DNA of 64,000 nucleotides from Streptococcus merionis DSM 19192 (GCF_000380085.1 NZ_KB904561.1:1-64000), one strand, 5' to 3'; positions 8,379-17,686 are shown, counted from the first letter of the stretch. The notes: a model not told the origin generated them from the sequence alone. Numbers and translations: made by a program.

Positions 8379-9359
8379 TTAATGTTTAACAACCGTCACT
8401 GGGAAATCATAAGACAAAATATAACTCTCGATACGATCCAAATCGTACTGACTCAAGGACGGATCTCCTTCAATTGGGTATTCCATGCCCAATTGCTGAT
8501 ACTTATTTACCCCTAGCTTGTGGTAAGGTAGCAAGTCAATTCCATCAAAATTAGAATAGTCCTTGTAAGGGAGAAGAAACTCAACAATTGCTCTAATCTC
8601 CTCTTCGCTGTCATTGATCCCCTTGAGCATCGGCATTCGGATTTTGATATTGTAGCCTGATTCGATGACGTATCTGAGATTGGTCAAAATCCGTTCATTC
8701 CCAACTCCAGTCCATTCATTATGTTTTTTAGAATCCATATGTTTCATATCAAAGAGGAAGAGATCCACATAAGGAGCAACTGCTTGAAACACTTTATTAG
8801 GAACATGACCAGCTGTTTCAACCGCTGTGTTGATACCATCTTGCTTACAGGCCTGTAGAAGCGCCAGTGCACCTTCTGGTTGCGCAAGACATTCTCCGCC
8901 AGACAGAGTCACCCCGCCACCGGACATATCGTAGAAAGCATCATCTTCATGGATAATAGCCATCAACTCAGAAATCGTCTTGGCTTCGCCAGCAACAGCA
9001 AGTGCACCTTCTGGACAGCCTTTGATATCCTCCTTAGTCGGCAATTTTTTGGCATATTTTCGAATATCAATGGGGTGTTCCACATCCGAATACTCATAAG
9101 GGACTGGGTTGTTTTCATTTTTGTATTTAAAGCAAACTTTGCCCAGCGGACAGGTCGCAGCACAACTATTATAAGGCTTACACAGGGTTTCCTTGTACAT
9201 CATATTGGTGCCAAACTCCAATCCTTCTGGATTTGCGCACCATTTACAGCGCATAGGACAGCCCTTGAAAAAAACAATCGTCCTAATACCTGGTCCATCA
9301 TAAAGGTTGTATTTTTGAACATTAAAAACGTTAATCCGTGTCTCATGTTTTTTGGACAT
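8379..9359 (-). CDS. cutD: CutD, glycyl-radical activating enzyme for choline TMA-lyase
   Basis: 326-aa radical-SAM activase that installs the glycyl radical on CutC. The SAM-cluster motif CPMRCKWC is at residues 34-41, preceded by YDGPGIRT. A cysteine-rich insert follows (CKPYNSCAATCPLGKVC and later GCPEGALAV), the auxiliary FeS-cluster region of GRE activases. DMSGGGVTLSGGECLAQ is the usual SAM-binding GGE region. The ATG at 9359 is chosen over GTG codons at 9365 and 9368, which lie too close to the AAAAGG RBS. It is separated from cutC by a repeat-filled gap of about 320 bases, although the two are often adjacent. Confidence 0.95.
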   Translation of the reverse strand: MSKKHETRINVFNVQKYNLYDGPGIRTIVFFKGCPMRCKWCANPEGLEFGTNMMYKETLCKPYNSCAATCPLGKVCFKYKNENNPVPYEYSDVEHPIDIRKYAKKLPTKEDIKGCPEGALAVAGEAKTISELMAIIHEDDAFYDMSGGGVTLSGGECLAQPEGALALLQACKQDGINTAVETAGHVPNKVFQAVAPYVDLFLFDMKHMDSKKHNEWTGVGNERILTNLRYVIESGYNIKIRMPMLKGINDSEEEIRAIVEFLLPYKDYSNFDGIDLLPYHKLGVNKYQQLGMEYPIEGDPSLSQYDLDRIESYILSYDFPVTVVKH

Positions 9360-9390
9360 TACCACCACTACCTTTTATCCCTGTTATTGA

Positions 9391-9562
9391 GGCTGGGACA
9401 GACCACCGTGATGGCTTCGCCCTCACCCACAAAAGCATATAACCGTTGAAGATCACGTATAATAATCCTAGTCTCTACAAAATCACTTTGTCTAACGAAC
9501 AAGACGCAGGGGTTGGGAATAAGAGTTGCTGACTATGCCAACTCAATCTTACCCCTGCACAG
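9391..9562. repeat. Repeat family 1 copy between cutC and cutD
   Basis: Part of a 323-base gap without a gene. It begins GGCTGGGACAGACCACCGTG, then ATGGCTTCGCCCTCACCC and ACCGTTGAAGATCACGTATA. It ends in a hairpin with arms like GTTGGGAATAAGAGTTG and CAACTCAATCTTACCCC. The same modules recur near 20064, 37679 and 53330. The insertion sits exactly between the lyase and its activase. Confidence 0.75.
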
Positions 9563-9628
9563 GTCGGAGCTGAGTAGATGATCCAGACCCACTCAATTCA
9601 TTGAGCCAAAATGACATTTCATAGATGA

Positions 9629-9646
9629 CAAAACCGAATCTTTCGG
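9629..9646 (-). terminator. Weak hairpin after cutC, possible partial terminator
   Basis: On the minus strand CCGAA-AGA-TTCGG is followed by TTTT, 37 bases past the cutC stop. The stem is only 5 bp, so at most partial termination is expected. It could lower cutD relative to cutC. Confidence 0.35.
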
Positions 9647-9682
9647 CTTACCAACTTTTGTGCCATTCCCAATAAAATGTTA

Positions 9683-12229
9683 TTAAATATTAGTCAGCAC
9701 CGTACGTGAAATAATTTCATCCTGTACATCTTTACACAATTCAACGAAGAAGGCACTGTAGCCCGCTACACGGACAATCAAATCGCGGTATTTCTCAGGA
9801 TGTTTCTGCGCATCAATCAAAATCGAGTTATCTAAGTAGTTGAATTGCATTTCACCATTTCCGAGAATACTTGCCGTTCTCAAGAGGGTAATCAAGCTTT
9901 CTTCACCTTGAGGCGTATCTAGCAATCCAGCCATAATCTTGAAGTTGTGCACCATACCGATGTTCATATTTTCATTGGCCATCTTAGATACAGACTTGAT
10001 AATGGCAGTTGGGCCTTTGGTGTCCATACCGTGGTCTGGAGAGATGCCATCTGACAATGGCGCCCACGCGCGACGTCCTGAAGCAGATGCTCCTGTGATT
10101 TGACCGAGTGGCGTATTGTTTGAGATAGACAAGGTACCGTGACTCAAGATTGAGTACAGTGTCTTGTATTTACGGTGCTCCTCTTCAGTAAATTCAATGA
10201 TATCTGACGCAAAGTAATCGACATAGTCATCGTCATTACCATATTTTGGAGCTGCAAGACAGTCTGCTCTGACTTGCTCATAGCCTTCAAAGTCAGCGAC
10301 CATGGCGCGGTTCAATTCTTCTAGGGTGTATTTCTTATCTTCAAAGACTAATTTCTTGATGGCTGCCATAGAGTCTGCATAGTTGGCAAGACCTGACCAT
10401 ACAACCCCAGGACCGAAGTTATACATGGCACCACCAGATTTCACACCACGGCCATTTTCCATGGTGCCTTCATACATCATAGACATCAGTGGTACAGGTG
10501 TCAATTCACGTTGCACACGTTGTGAAATCACAGTCATCACAGACGTCCATTTAGTAACATACTTGATGGTTTCCTTGACTGCTGCTTCAAATTGTTCAAA
10601 GGTTTTATACTGATCAAGCGGCCCCATATCTGGTGTGACAGGCTTGCCGTACCATAGTGGCACACCATGGTTTAGAGTGGTTTCGATCAAGATAGGCCAT
10701 TGGGTATAAGAAGTCGATGTCCATTGGTAGAGACGACCTGATTTCTGTGGTTCCACACAGCCCATGAGACAGTAGTCACGCGCATCTTCCATTGACACCC
10801 CTTTGGCCAACATCATCTTGATATGGCTATCATCAAAGTGGCAAGCTGGGAATCCAACACCGGCACGCACCACATCTACAATCTTCTTCAAGTATTTACG
10901 AGGTGATTTGTTATTGATACGTGTTGCAAGAGTTGGTTGATATACTTTAACATGACGAATAGCATCCATGAGCAAGTAAGTCAAATCATTTGTCGCATCA
11001 CGGCCTTCACGCGTAACACCACCGACACACATATTAACGAATGGCTGGTAACCTGCGAAGAATTTAGAAGAGCCTTCTGATGTCAACCACATCATTTCAG
11101 ACATCTTAATGAACATAGAACCAGCAATTTCAAATGCTTGGAAATCTGTCATCCGACCTTCTTCGATGTCTTTCTTGTAGAATGGATACATGTATTGGTC
11201 CACACGACCGATGGACAAGCCTGTTTGGTTTTCTTCACAAAGGAGCAAGTGTTGGATCGTTACCAAGTACTGCATTGCTTCCCAGAAAGTTTCTGGCTTG
11301 TGAGCTGGTACATTGGCATTGACACGAGAAATCATTTCCAATTCCGCCTTGCGTTTTGGATCTGTTTCCTTGCTAGCCAATTGCGCCGCATAGTCAGACA
11401 TCCGTTTTGCGTAGATCATCACACCCTCAGCTGTCAAGATTTGCCCTTTGTAGAAGTAAATCTTTTCAAGGTCATCTGGATTAGCATAATCCAATTTTGC
11501 GAGATGGGCTTCTGCTTCTGCCTTGATATCCAACATCCCTTTTTTCATACCGACAACGTCGTAACCTGGATTAGAGTCACCACCACCAGATTGGGCATGG
11601 TAAGAGCAGTCTGAAACAAAGGATTCACCTGATAATTCCCAGGCACCCGCTTCACGGTATTGTGATTCACAGGCTTCGTCAACTGATTTACCAGTCCAAT
11701 ATGGGAAAATTTCTTCTACCAAGATTTTCTTATCTTCTTCTGACAAATCGTATGGGTCTTGCGGACGAGTAGAAACCGTGTCTAATTCATCCCGCAACCA
11801 ACGCCAAGAAATATCTGGTGAGAAAGCACCAAACCGTGCGCCGCCATTTGGCGCACCAACTAACAATTCATGGTCTTGAATCACAAGTGGTGCGATTTTA
11901 CAAAATTCTTTAAAAGCCGTTCCACGAAGCACCGCTTTTGGCATGCCTTCATTTTCTTTTGATACGCGAGTCAAGTTGATCGCGCGGAGTAATGAAATCG
12001 TTGGACGAGCATTTAAGTATTGATTTTTCAACGCTTGCAGACGAGGCGTAATGCCATCTGGCACTTCCGTTCCTTCTGCTGCGATGACTGAAGCTGTTGT
12101 CTGCTTAGCCTCTGGTTTCGTAATCTCTCCAGATACACTCTGGAAAAGTTTGGTCAGTGCTTGGCGCTCCTCAGCACTTAATTGTTTTGTTGCTTCTTCT
12201 AATTTAGCCGTAAATTCCTGCATTTCCAT
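9683..12229 (-). CDS. cutC: CutC, choline trimethylamine-lyase (glycyl radical enzyme)
   Basis: 848-aa glycyl radical enzyme that cleaves choline to trimethylamine and acetaldehyde. Numbered from the ATG at 12229, the choline-site residues match those known in Desulfovibrio alaskensis CutC with a constant +2 offset. They are Y210 and D218 in [12 protein letters not shown]397, the thiyl C491 and base E493 in MGCVEPQ, and the radical G823 in RVAGYSAFF. These residues distinguish CutC from glycerol and diol dehydratases. The N-terminal 40 residues ([17 protein letters not shown] onward) form a predicted amphipathic helix that may target the shell. The ATG at 12229 has AAAGGA at good spacing; a TTG at 12250 is an unlikely start. 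It is preceded by a gap of about 250 bases and followed by repeats. Confidence 0.98.
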   Translation of the reverse strand: MEMQEFTAKLEEATKQLSAEERQALTKLFQSVSGEITKPEAKQTTASVIAAEGTEVPDGITPRLQALKNQYLNARPTISLLRAINLTRVSKENEGMPKAVLRGTAFKEFCKIAPLVIQDHELLVGAPNGGARFGAFSPDISWRWLRDELDTVSTRPQDPYDLSEEDKKILVEEIFPYWTGKSVDEACESQYREAGAWELSGESFVSDCSYHAQSGGGDSNPGYDVVGMKKGMLDIKAEAEAHLAKLDYANPDDLEKIYFYKGQILTAEGVMIYAKRMSDYAAQLASKETDPKRKAELEMISRVNANVPAHKPETFWEAMQYLVTIQHLLLCEENQTGLSIGRVDQYMYPFYKKDIEEGRMTDFQAFEIAGSMFIKMSEMMWLTSEGSSKFFAGYQPFVNMCVGGVTREGRDATNDLTYLLMDAIRHVKVYQPTLATRINNKSPRKYLKKIVDVVRAGVGFPACHFDDSHIKMMLAKGVSMEDARDYCLMGCVEPQKSGRLYQWTSTSYTQWPILIETTLNHGVPLWYGKPVTPDMGPLDQYKTFEQFEAAVKETIKYVTKWTSVMTVISQRVQRELTPVPLMSMMYEGTMENGRGVKSGGAMYNFGPGVVWSGLANYADSMAAIKKLVFEDKKYTLEELNRAMVADFEGYEQVRADCLAAPKYGNDDDYVDYFASDIIEFTEEEHRKYKTLYSILSHGTLSISNNTPLGQITGASASGRRAWAPLSDGISPDHGMDTKGPTAIIKSVSKMANENMNIGMVHNFKIMAGLLDTPQGEESLITLLRTASILGNGEMQFNYLDNSILIDAQKHPEKYRDLIVRVAGYSAFFVELCKDVQDEIISRTVLTNI

Positions 12230-12310
12230 TTGACTATTGTCCTTTCTCAATAAGGGCTGGGCTCAAGTCCAAACCCATTCATTTTGCTTGGTAAAACGAG
12301 CTAATCGCAG

Positions 12311-12357
12311 TGGTTTAGAGATATACGACTGCTATTCCTATACATCAGCCACTGCTA
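12311..12357. repeat. Decayed family 1 hairpin upstream of cutC
   Basis: In the 248-base gap between cutC and the inactive dehydrogenase gene, GCAGTGG (12317-12323) pairs with CCACTGC about 25 bases later. The arms resemble the CGCAGTGGTTGATTGG arm of repeat family 1. No gene is seen in this gap. Confidence 0.4.
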
Positions 12358-12477
12358 ATTGGTAGCGTTATCCACTTTTTAAAATCCAATCATCCATTCG
12401 CTATTTTCAATCGTAACTGCGCGAGAGGATGACGAACTCTTTTTAGTTAGTAAAATGTGAGCTCGCTCTCAGCGATT

Positions 12478-13833
12478 TTAACATTCTAAAGCAAATCCAA
12501 TCCTTCTCGTGTATGTCCAATGTTTAGGGGTAATGTTTTCTGAACTAAAACCTCGTCCAGTTGTAATACCACCTAAAATTAAGGATGGTGCAAACGCTGA
12601 GATAATCCCTGTCGCTGCACAAGCAGTCGGTGCGTTGACAACGATACGACCAACAGCTTTCACCAAAGCAAATTCCTGAATAACTTGCCAATTTTTGGAA
12701 TGAATGGTTAGGGTGTGCCCCATTTTCAGTTCCGCCAATAGGCGCATACACTTAGTGCAAGCCAGAGTCCAGTCTGGCTCAAGATAAACCAAAATGATTG
12801 GACAGAGTAACTTTTGATTGAAAAAATCCTCTTCATTCATATAATCTTGTACAGACACAAGAACCTTTGTATCTGGCGGAACAGAAATTCCCGCCTGATC
12901 CGCAATCCAAATCGCTGATTTTCCGATATAATTATCTACAATATTTTTTTGTGATTGTTTTAGAAAAGAAACTAATCGCGGCAAATCTTCTGCTGTTAAA
13001 AGATAAGCACCATTAGCCTTCATCGCAACTATAAGCTCATCAGCTATGACGTCTTCAGTGACAAGAAATTGCTCTGCCCCTGGTAAAATTCCGTTATTAA
13101 AACTTCTTGAATGAATAAGGTCCTCAACAGCTTGCTTGATATCAGCCGTTCGTTCAATAAAGACAGGGCCAGATGACTCTCCACCATAAATAAGAGGAGT
13201 ATTTGTCTGAAATACCTTTGTCACATACTCTGGACACCCAATATTGACGATCAAGGATAGCTTATCGCTAGCCAATAATTCTAAAACAGCAGCATCGCCA
13301 CTATTTTCTAAAATCACAATGCTTCCTTCAGGGAAGCCACATTTTTCTGATAGTGTAACGAGGTTTCTAAGACTTTTAATGGTTGAGGCTTTTGATAAGG
13401 TATTAGCTACTAATATCAGAGAATTTCCTGATTTTATGGCCAATAAGAGAAGATTTACTAGCAAGGTAAAGGTCGGATGAGTTGGTAACAAAACTGCTAC
13501 AACTCCAAGAGGAACACCAATTTCAATGGTCTTATCAGCAACATTTCCACCTATAATCCCAACGTATCGTTCGGGTTGAATCGTCTGTGTAAAACGCTCC
13601 AAAAACTTGACACAGAGCTCGGCCTCGTCCTCTACAGTACCATAACTATTTCCCTGAACAAAATCATCAATCAATTGCTCTTTTTCCTTTAGCACTTCCT
13701 CAATAAAGGCTGCACTGTAACCGTCTAAATCAGATTGCATCAGCTGCTTTAACTGACTAGCAACCATCTGAGCATTTTGCAATGAGTTACGAGCTTCTTG
13801 AATAGCATCTAAATCTTTGTCAATATACCTCAT
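12478..13833 (-). CDS. Aldehyde dehydrogenase homologue lacking the catalytic Cys (probable pseudoenzyme)
   Basis: 451-aa homologue of CoA-acylating aldehyde dehydrogenase. At the catalytic position the motif reads FNNGILPGAEQ, so P251 replaces the Cys that is C251 in the active copy at 1176-2834. The conserved Asn of TNPT is also changed, to His in PTHPT (H119). The nucleotide-binding GGPGM region reads GCPEY. The frame is intact and well translated, so this is not simple decay. A second, probably inactive dehydrogenase has been noted in glycyl-radical microcompartment loci. It may serve as a scaffold or as a non-catalytic subunit of the active enzyme. The start at 13833 has AGAGGGTG upstream and lies 13 bases after the BMC-H stop. 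Confidence 0.9.
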   Translation of the reverse strand: MRYIDKDLDAIQEARNSLQNAQMVASQLKQLMQSDLDGYSAAFIEEVLKEKEQLIDDFVQGNSYGTVEDEAELCVKFLERFTQTIQPERYVGIIGGNVADKTIEIGVPLGVVAVLLPTHPTFTLLVNLLLLAIKSGNSLILVANTLSKASTIKSLRNLVTLSEKCGFPEGSIVILENSGDAAVLELLASDKLSLIVNIGCPEYVTKVFQTNTPLIYGGESSGPVFIERTADIKQAVEDLIHSRSFNNGILPGAEQFLVTEDVIADELIVAMKANGAYLLTAEDLPRLVSFLKQSQKNIVDNYIGKSAIWIADQAGISVPPDTKVLVSVQDYMNEEDFFNQKLLCPIILVYLEPDWTLACTKCMRLLAELKMGHTLTIHSKNWQVIQEFALVKAVGRIVVNAPTACAATGIISAFAPSLILGGITTGRGFSSENITPKHWTYTRRIGFALEC

Positions 13834-13846
13834 TTGGCACACCCTC

Positions 13847-14164
13847 TTACTCAGAAGTTTCCTCTGGAAGCAAAACTGATAGGGAATACCGATCGATAAT
13901 CTTTCGTAAATCCTCATGTGGACCTGGGATGACAACGTGACTGTAAACTTCCGTTCCCATCTTCTCTACCGCTCTTACTCCAGCATCCACTGCTGTTCTA
14001 CAGGCCTCTGTCTCCCCTTGAACGATGACAGAGATGTAACCCGAAGCAGTATTTTCGTATCCAATAACTTCAACATCCGAAGCCTTTACCATCGCATCAG
14101 CTGCTTCAAGCACATAAACCAATCCGAATGTCTCAATCGCTCCAATTGCTTGATATCTTTCCAC
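13847..14164 (-). CDS. Microcompartment shell protein BMC-H
   Basis: 105-aa BMC-H shell protein, slightly longer at the C terminus than the 92-aa types. The family N terminus is AIGAIETFGLVYVLEAADAM and the second half ends SHVVIPGPHEDL. The start is GTG at 14164, set by AAAGGAG six bases upstream. It lies 11 bases after another BMC-H gene. The pore-loop region (NTASGYISVIV) differs from the 92-aa paralogues, so its pore chemistry probably differs. Confidence 0.93.
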   Translation of the reverse strand: MERYQAIGAIETFGLVYVLEAADAMVKASDVEVIGYENTASGYISVIVQGETEACRTAVDAGVRAVEKMGTEVYSHVVIPGPHEDLRKIIDRYSLSVLLPEETSE

Positions 14165-14175
14165 GATTTTCTCCT

Positions 14176-14475
14176 TTACACATTGTCAATGTCATGCACG
14201 GAAACAATATCCCCAACTGTAGGAATTGGCCTTGGCATGACATTATGTGACGTCAACTTTCCAATGGCTGCGGCTGCAGCTGCGCCAGCTTCTACAGAAG
14301 CCTCAACCGCAGCAACATCTCCAACAACCATAATCGTTACAAGAGTAGAGCCAACATTTTCATATGATACCAGTTTGACATTACTTGCTTTTAACATTTT
14401 GTCACAAGCTTCTAAAGCTGGAACCAATCCTACGGTTTCAACCAGACCTAGCGCTTGTCCACCATAATACCTCAT
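14176..14475 (-). CDS. Microcompartment shell protein BMC-H
   Basis: 99-aa BMC-H protein beginning MRYYGGQALGLVETVGLV. The ATG at 14475 is chosen because GGAG lies eight bases before it; a GTG nine bases upstream overlaps that site. The pore-loop segment NVGSTLVTIMV differs from both the 92-aa and 105-aa paralogues. It follows the 94-aa gene by 14 bases and precedes the 105-aa BMC-H gene. Confidence 0.93.
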   Translation of the reverse strand: MRYYGGQALGLVETVGLVPALEACDKMLKASNVKLVSYENVGSTLVTIMVVGDVAAVEASVEAGAAAAAAIGKLTSHNVMPRPIPTVGDIVSVHDIDNV

Positions 14476-14489
14476 TTTGCTCACTCCTT

Positions 14490-14774
14490 TCAGTGTCTAA
14501 ATTCTTTTACAACATACTTCTCAACAGCTGATTGACCATCTTCTGTGATTTTATAACGGATTCTCAAGTTGCCCAATTCATCTAAGTCATAACCCGTTTG
14601 TTCCAGATAGCCATTACATTCCAGTGACATCAAATGTTCTAAGAAAAGCGGCTCTGTAAACTGCTTTTCCCTACCATATTGAGATTTTAGGGCAAGCATC
14701 ACTTGCTGTGTATCAGCTTCATCAACCGTAGACATGTAATTTAAAACAGCTGTTCGTGCCGGTAGTAAACCCAT
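14490..14774 (-). CDS. 94-aa protein of unknown function in the microcompartment operon
   Basis: Not recognised with certainty. The 94 residues contain predicted helices followed by LECNGYLEQTGYDLDELGN and a strand RIRYKITEDGQSAVEKYV, the pattern of a small winged helix. That could mean DNA binding or a protein adaptor. It starts 3 bases after the transporter stop and lies 14 bases before a BMC-H gene, so it is an integral part of the operon. Confidence 0.75.
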   Translation of the reverse strand: MGLLPARTAVLNYMSTVDEADTQQVMLALKSQYGREKQFTEPLFLEHLMSLECNGYLEQTGYDLDELGNLRIRYKITEDGQSAVEKYVVKEFRH

Positions 14775-14777
14775 CTG

Positions 14778-15791
14778 TTACACCTCTTTTTTTCTAAATA
14801 AGTCTAGTGGATTCGTTGTAACCAAAATCGCACCTGCAATAATGACAATCGAGCCAATCACAATAGTAGCTGTCAGCGGCTGATTGAGAAATAGAATACT
14901 TAATAATACTCCCCAAAATGCATAGGTAATGTTCAACGACATACCAACCGCTGTACCAACCATGGCATTTGAACGATACCACTCGGTATAAGAAAAACCA
15001 GCGAGCACTCCAGAAATCAACAACAAGAAGAGCACCCAAGGCGATGCTAAGACACCTGCGAACAAATCTGTCGCACCAATCAATGGAACAATAATGAGCA
15101 TCTGAATCAACCCAGATACGAGCTGTCTTAATGTTACCGTCACCTCAGAATCCAACATCGCTCCACCAAAACTTGAAATGGTTCCTTCTAAGCCCCAGCA
15201 AACTGCAGCCAAAACCGCTAAGATAATCCCCAGAGTAAAATTAGGAGCACCATCTGGCTTGACTAGGTTGATAATAATCGCACCTATCACACATAAAAGC
15301 ATGCCACCCATAACCCGTTTATCCAGTTTTTGCTTTAAAAATATCGCTGCAAAAATCGCACCAAATGCGGCTGTTGTCGCTGAAATCGGAATCGCAAAAG
15401 CACCCGCCAAATACAACCCTACTAGATAGGCACCGTTAGCTACAGGGCCACCAAGTACATAACCTAGAAGCATGATTTTCCCTGGCTTAGTCGCAAGTGT
15501 CCTACCAAGCTCATGAAATTTCCCAGTTCTGATCACATTTAGCAATAAAACACAGCCCCCTAGAAAGTCATTAAGTGCTCCTGTTACAAAAGGAGCTGCT
15601 AGAATCCCAACTGCTGACTTGACTGGGTCATAACCCTGAGCAATCATAATAACGAAGGAATAAAGACCGTAGAACAAGCCCGATACAGCACCGCTTCGGA
15701 TACCCTCTGAGCGGAACTTCTTGGTCATTTCCATCATTTTCTGTTGTGCACCTATGCCTACTTGATTAACACTACTGACATTTTGTCCCAT
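14778..15791 (-). CDS. DMT-superfamily (EamA-like) membrane transporter
   Basis: 337-aa membrane protein with about ten transmembrane segments and an internal two-fold repeat, the pattern of EamA-type drug/metabolite transporters. An unusually long hydrophilic N terminus (about 35 residues, MGQNVSSVNQVGIGAQQKMM) precedes the first segment. It is the second gene of the choline operon. Choline uptake, or export of trimethylamine, is the obvious guess from context. Many other choline loci carry small EmrE-like transporters of the same superfamily. No choline-specific residues can be named from sequence alone. Confidence 0.85.
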   Translation of the reverse strand: MGQNVSSVNQVGIGAQQKMMEMTKKFRSEGIRSGAVSGLFYGLYSFVIMIAQGYDPVKSAVGILAAPFVTGALNDFLGGCVLLLNVIRTGKFHELGRTLATKPGKIMLLGYVLGGPVANGAYLVGLYLAGAFAIPISATTAAFGAIFAAIFLKQKLDKRVMGGMLLCVIGAIIINLVKPDGAPNFTLGIILAVLAAVCWGLEGTISSFGGAMLDSEVTVTLRQLVSGLIQMLIIVPLIGATDLFAGVLASPWVLFLLLISGVLAGFSYTEWYRSNAMVGTAVGMSLNITYAFWGVLLSILFLNQPLTATIVIGSIVIIAGAILVTTNPLDLFRKKEV

Positions 15792-15818
15792 GCAATGATT
15801 ACCTCTTACTTCCCAGTT

Positions 15819-16097
15819 TTATTTTGTGTTTGGCAAAATCGTTTCAACTTCAGTATGGGGACGTGGAATAACGTGGACTGAAATCAATTCGCCTACTCTC
15901 TGCGCTGCTGCTGCTCCGGCATCTGTCGCTGCTTTTACAGCCCCAACATCACCTCGGACAAGAACTGTAACCAGCCCTCCACCTACGTGCTCTTTCCCGA
16001 TTAAGCTGACATTCGCAGCCTTAACCATAGCATCAGCTGCTTCAATAGAACCAACCAATCCTCTTGTTTCAATCATTCCCAAAGCTTCGGAATTCAT
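15819..16097 (-). CDS. Microcompartment shell protein BMC-H (first gene of the operon)
   Basis: 92-aa BMC-H shell protein starting [20 protein letters not shown], very similar to the tandem copies at the window's left edge. It is the first gene after the promoter at 16224-16254. The RBS is GGAGG, seven bases before the ATG. The untranslated leader is about 120 bases. Being promoter-proximal, it is probably the most abundant shell protein. Confidence 0.95.
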   Translation of the reverse strand: MNSEALGMIETRGLVGSIEAADAMVKAANVSLIGKEHVGGGLVTVLVRGDVGAVKAATDAGAAAAQRVGELISVHVIPRPHTEVETILPNTK

Positions 16098-16223
16098 GAT
16101 AGTACCTCCATTTTTTTATTTTTTGACTAAAATAACTGACACCGTGCTCCTAAAATAAAGTTCACCCCAATGATAAACTAGCGGTGCTCTATGTTCATTT
16201 TCTAACAAAATCACTTCTATTCA

Positions 16224-16254
16224 ATTGTAAGCCCTTACATAAGGTCAAAGTCAA
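16224..16254 (-). promoter_or_regulatory. MerR-type promoter of the choline operon, 19-bp spacer
   Basis: On the minus strand TTGACT (16249-16254) and TACAAT (16224-16229) are separated by exactly 19 bases. The spacer contains the dyad CCTTATGTAAGG. A 19-bp spacer with a central dyad is the mark of promoters that MerR-family activators untwist. A MerR-family gene lies immediately upstream at 16590-17447. Confidence 0.8.
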
Positions 16255-16484
16255 TCCTTTTTTTAAAATTAGAAATATTTAAATTTTCAGAAATTATAAA
16301 TTAAAGAAAAAGTTCACAATTAGTAGGCTTAAAAGGAATTTTAATTCTTGCCACTGTTTATTTATTTTAGGTTAAACATTACTTTTTAACCAGAAAAAGA
16401 CAAGTCATTCCAGCTTAAAAAAGAGCTATTTCCTTTCAAAACTTTATCCTTAGGGAAAAGTTTACGGGCAATAAATCAGATAAA

Positions 16485-16518
16485 TTAAAAAGACAAACCC
16501 TATAAAAATTAGTTTGTC
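16485..16518 (-). terminator. Terminator of the merR-like gene
   Basis: On the minus strand GACAAAC (16512-16518) and GTTTGTC (16492-16498) form a 7-bp stem followed by TTTTT, about 70 bases past the merR stop. This separates the regulator from the choline operon promoter. Confidence 0.7.
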
Positions 16519-16589
16519 CTTGCTATACTATTTTTTAGTTTAATAGTCAAAATGGTCAGTTCATCGGTCGCGCTAAGCTATTCTTATAC

Positions 16590-17447
16590 TCAAAGAGTAT
16601 TACTGGCTATCGGAATGATGATTTCCGTTACAAATTCCTCTAGGTTTTGCGTAACCCAATAATCAATGACATGGCGCTCATAACATTCATCCATGAGCAA
16701 ATAGTTATTTTCCTGACTATACTGAATCATTTTTTGATAAGTGGTATGGATTAAATCCAAGGAACCAATATGGTAGCAACTTAAAGCCATAAATCCACCA
16801 AAAGTGATGAAATCTAGCGATTCAGGAAAACAGTGCTGCAAGATTGTGACCTGATGACTATTTCCTGACATTTTTTCCTCGTAGGAATCATACTTCAAAA
16901 TAACTGGCCCAGAGACTTCTAACCCTCTGTCGCTCAAAAACTTCGTCCACTCAAGATTGATAATCGATTCTTTGTGATTATAAGTGTACGATTGTTTATT
17001 TTGAAAATAGCTTTTCTCCTCAGGATAGTATTTCAAATTAATCATGGGAACATTACCTGAAAAAGTCTCTTTCACTTGATTTTGGAGACACATTTCTCCT
17101 TCAATGATAAGCTGCAACCAGTCATCAACAGATGCTAAGGCAACTAATAGTTCATCTCGCTCTGCCTTTAACTCCTCTTGTCTCTTCTTTAAGTAGTGAT
17201 AATTATTAGAGCAGCCCGCTCCAGTGACTAATTCCTTAATTCGCTTTAAATTTAAGCCAATCTGCTGATAGTATTTGATAATCGGAATCAAAAGCAGTGT
17301 TTCCTTGTCGTAATACCGGTAGCCGCTATCTTCGGAAACATGTTTGGGATGAATTAAATCTAGACTCTCATAATAGCGTAAAGTCTTGGTAGACACACCA
17401 CTCATATCAGCAGCCCGTCCAATCGAAAATAAACTTTCTCTTACCAT
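16590..17447 (-). CDS. MerR/BmrR-family transcriptional regulator, likely controls the choline operon
   Basis: 285-aa regulator. Residues 5-75 are a MerR winged-helix domain (FSIGRAADMSGVSTKTLRYY, then YRYYDKETLLLIPIIKYYQ). A coiled coil (about 80-110) follows, and then a GyrI/BmrR-like effector-binding domain (about 115-285). BmrR relatives bind lipophilic cations, so a quaternary ammonium ligand such as choline is a reasonable guess. The ATG at 17447 has AAGGAG at good distance, and an upstream ATG at 17477 is less likely. It is the nearest regulator to the operon and matches the 19-bp-spacer promoter. It has its own promoter at 17687-17715. Confidence 0.9.
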   Translation of the reverse strand: MVRESLFSIGRAADMSGVSTKTLRYYESLDLIHPKHVSEDSGYRYYDKETLLLIPIIKYYQQIGLNLKRIKELVTGAGCSNNYHYLKKRQEELKAERDELLVALASVDDWLQLIIEGEMCLQNQVKETFSGNVPMINLKYYPEEKSYFQNKQSYTYNHKESIINLEWTKFLSDRGLEVSGPVILKYDSYEEKMSGNSHQVTILQHCFPESLDFITFGGFMALSCYHIGSLDLIHTTYQKMIQYSQENNYLLMDECYERHVIDYWVTQNLEEFVTEIIIPIASNTL

Positions 17448-17686
17448 AACATCTCCTTCATTTTTTAGTATATGCAAAACCTAAATATTATTTTTTGAGG
17501 GTAAAAAAACAGATCAGTTCTAAGAAAGAACCGATTCAATCAAGCACTTTACGCTTGTTCCAAATAACTGTCTATCCTATAATAAGTAAAAACAATACTA
17601 TCTGCGAAAAGAGGCAAACTAGCATTAGTTAAGATAAACCTATTCAATTGGTCTTACCTTTTATTTATCTGAATGAACTCGGAATC

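Noticed and set aside
9683..12229. Annotating the glycyl radical enzyme as formate C-acetyltransferase or diol/glycerol dehydratase
   Set aside because: The residues around MGCVEPQ and the Y210/D218/F397 set are those of choline TMA-lyase, and the locus is a choline microcompartment.
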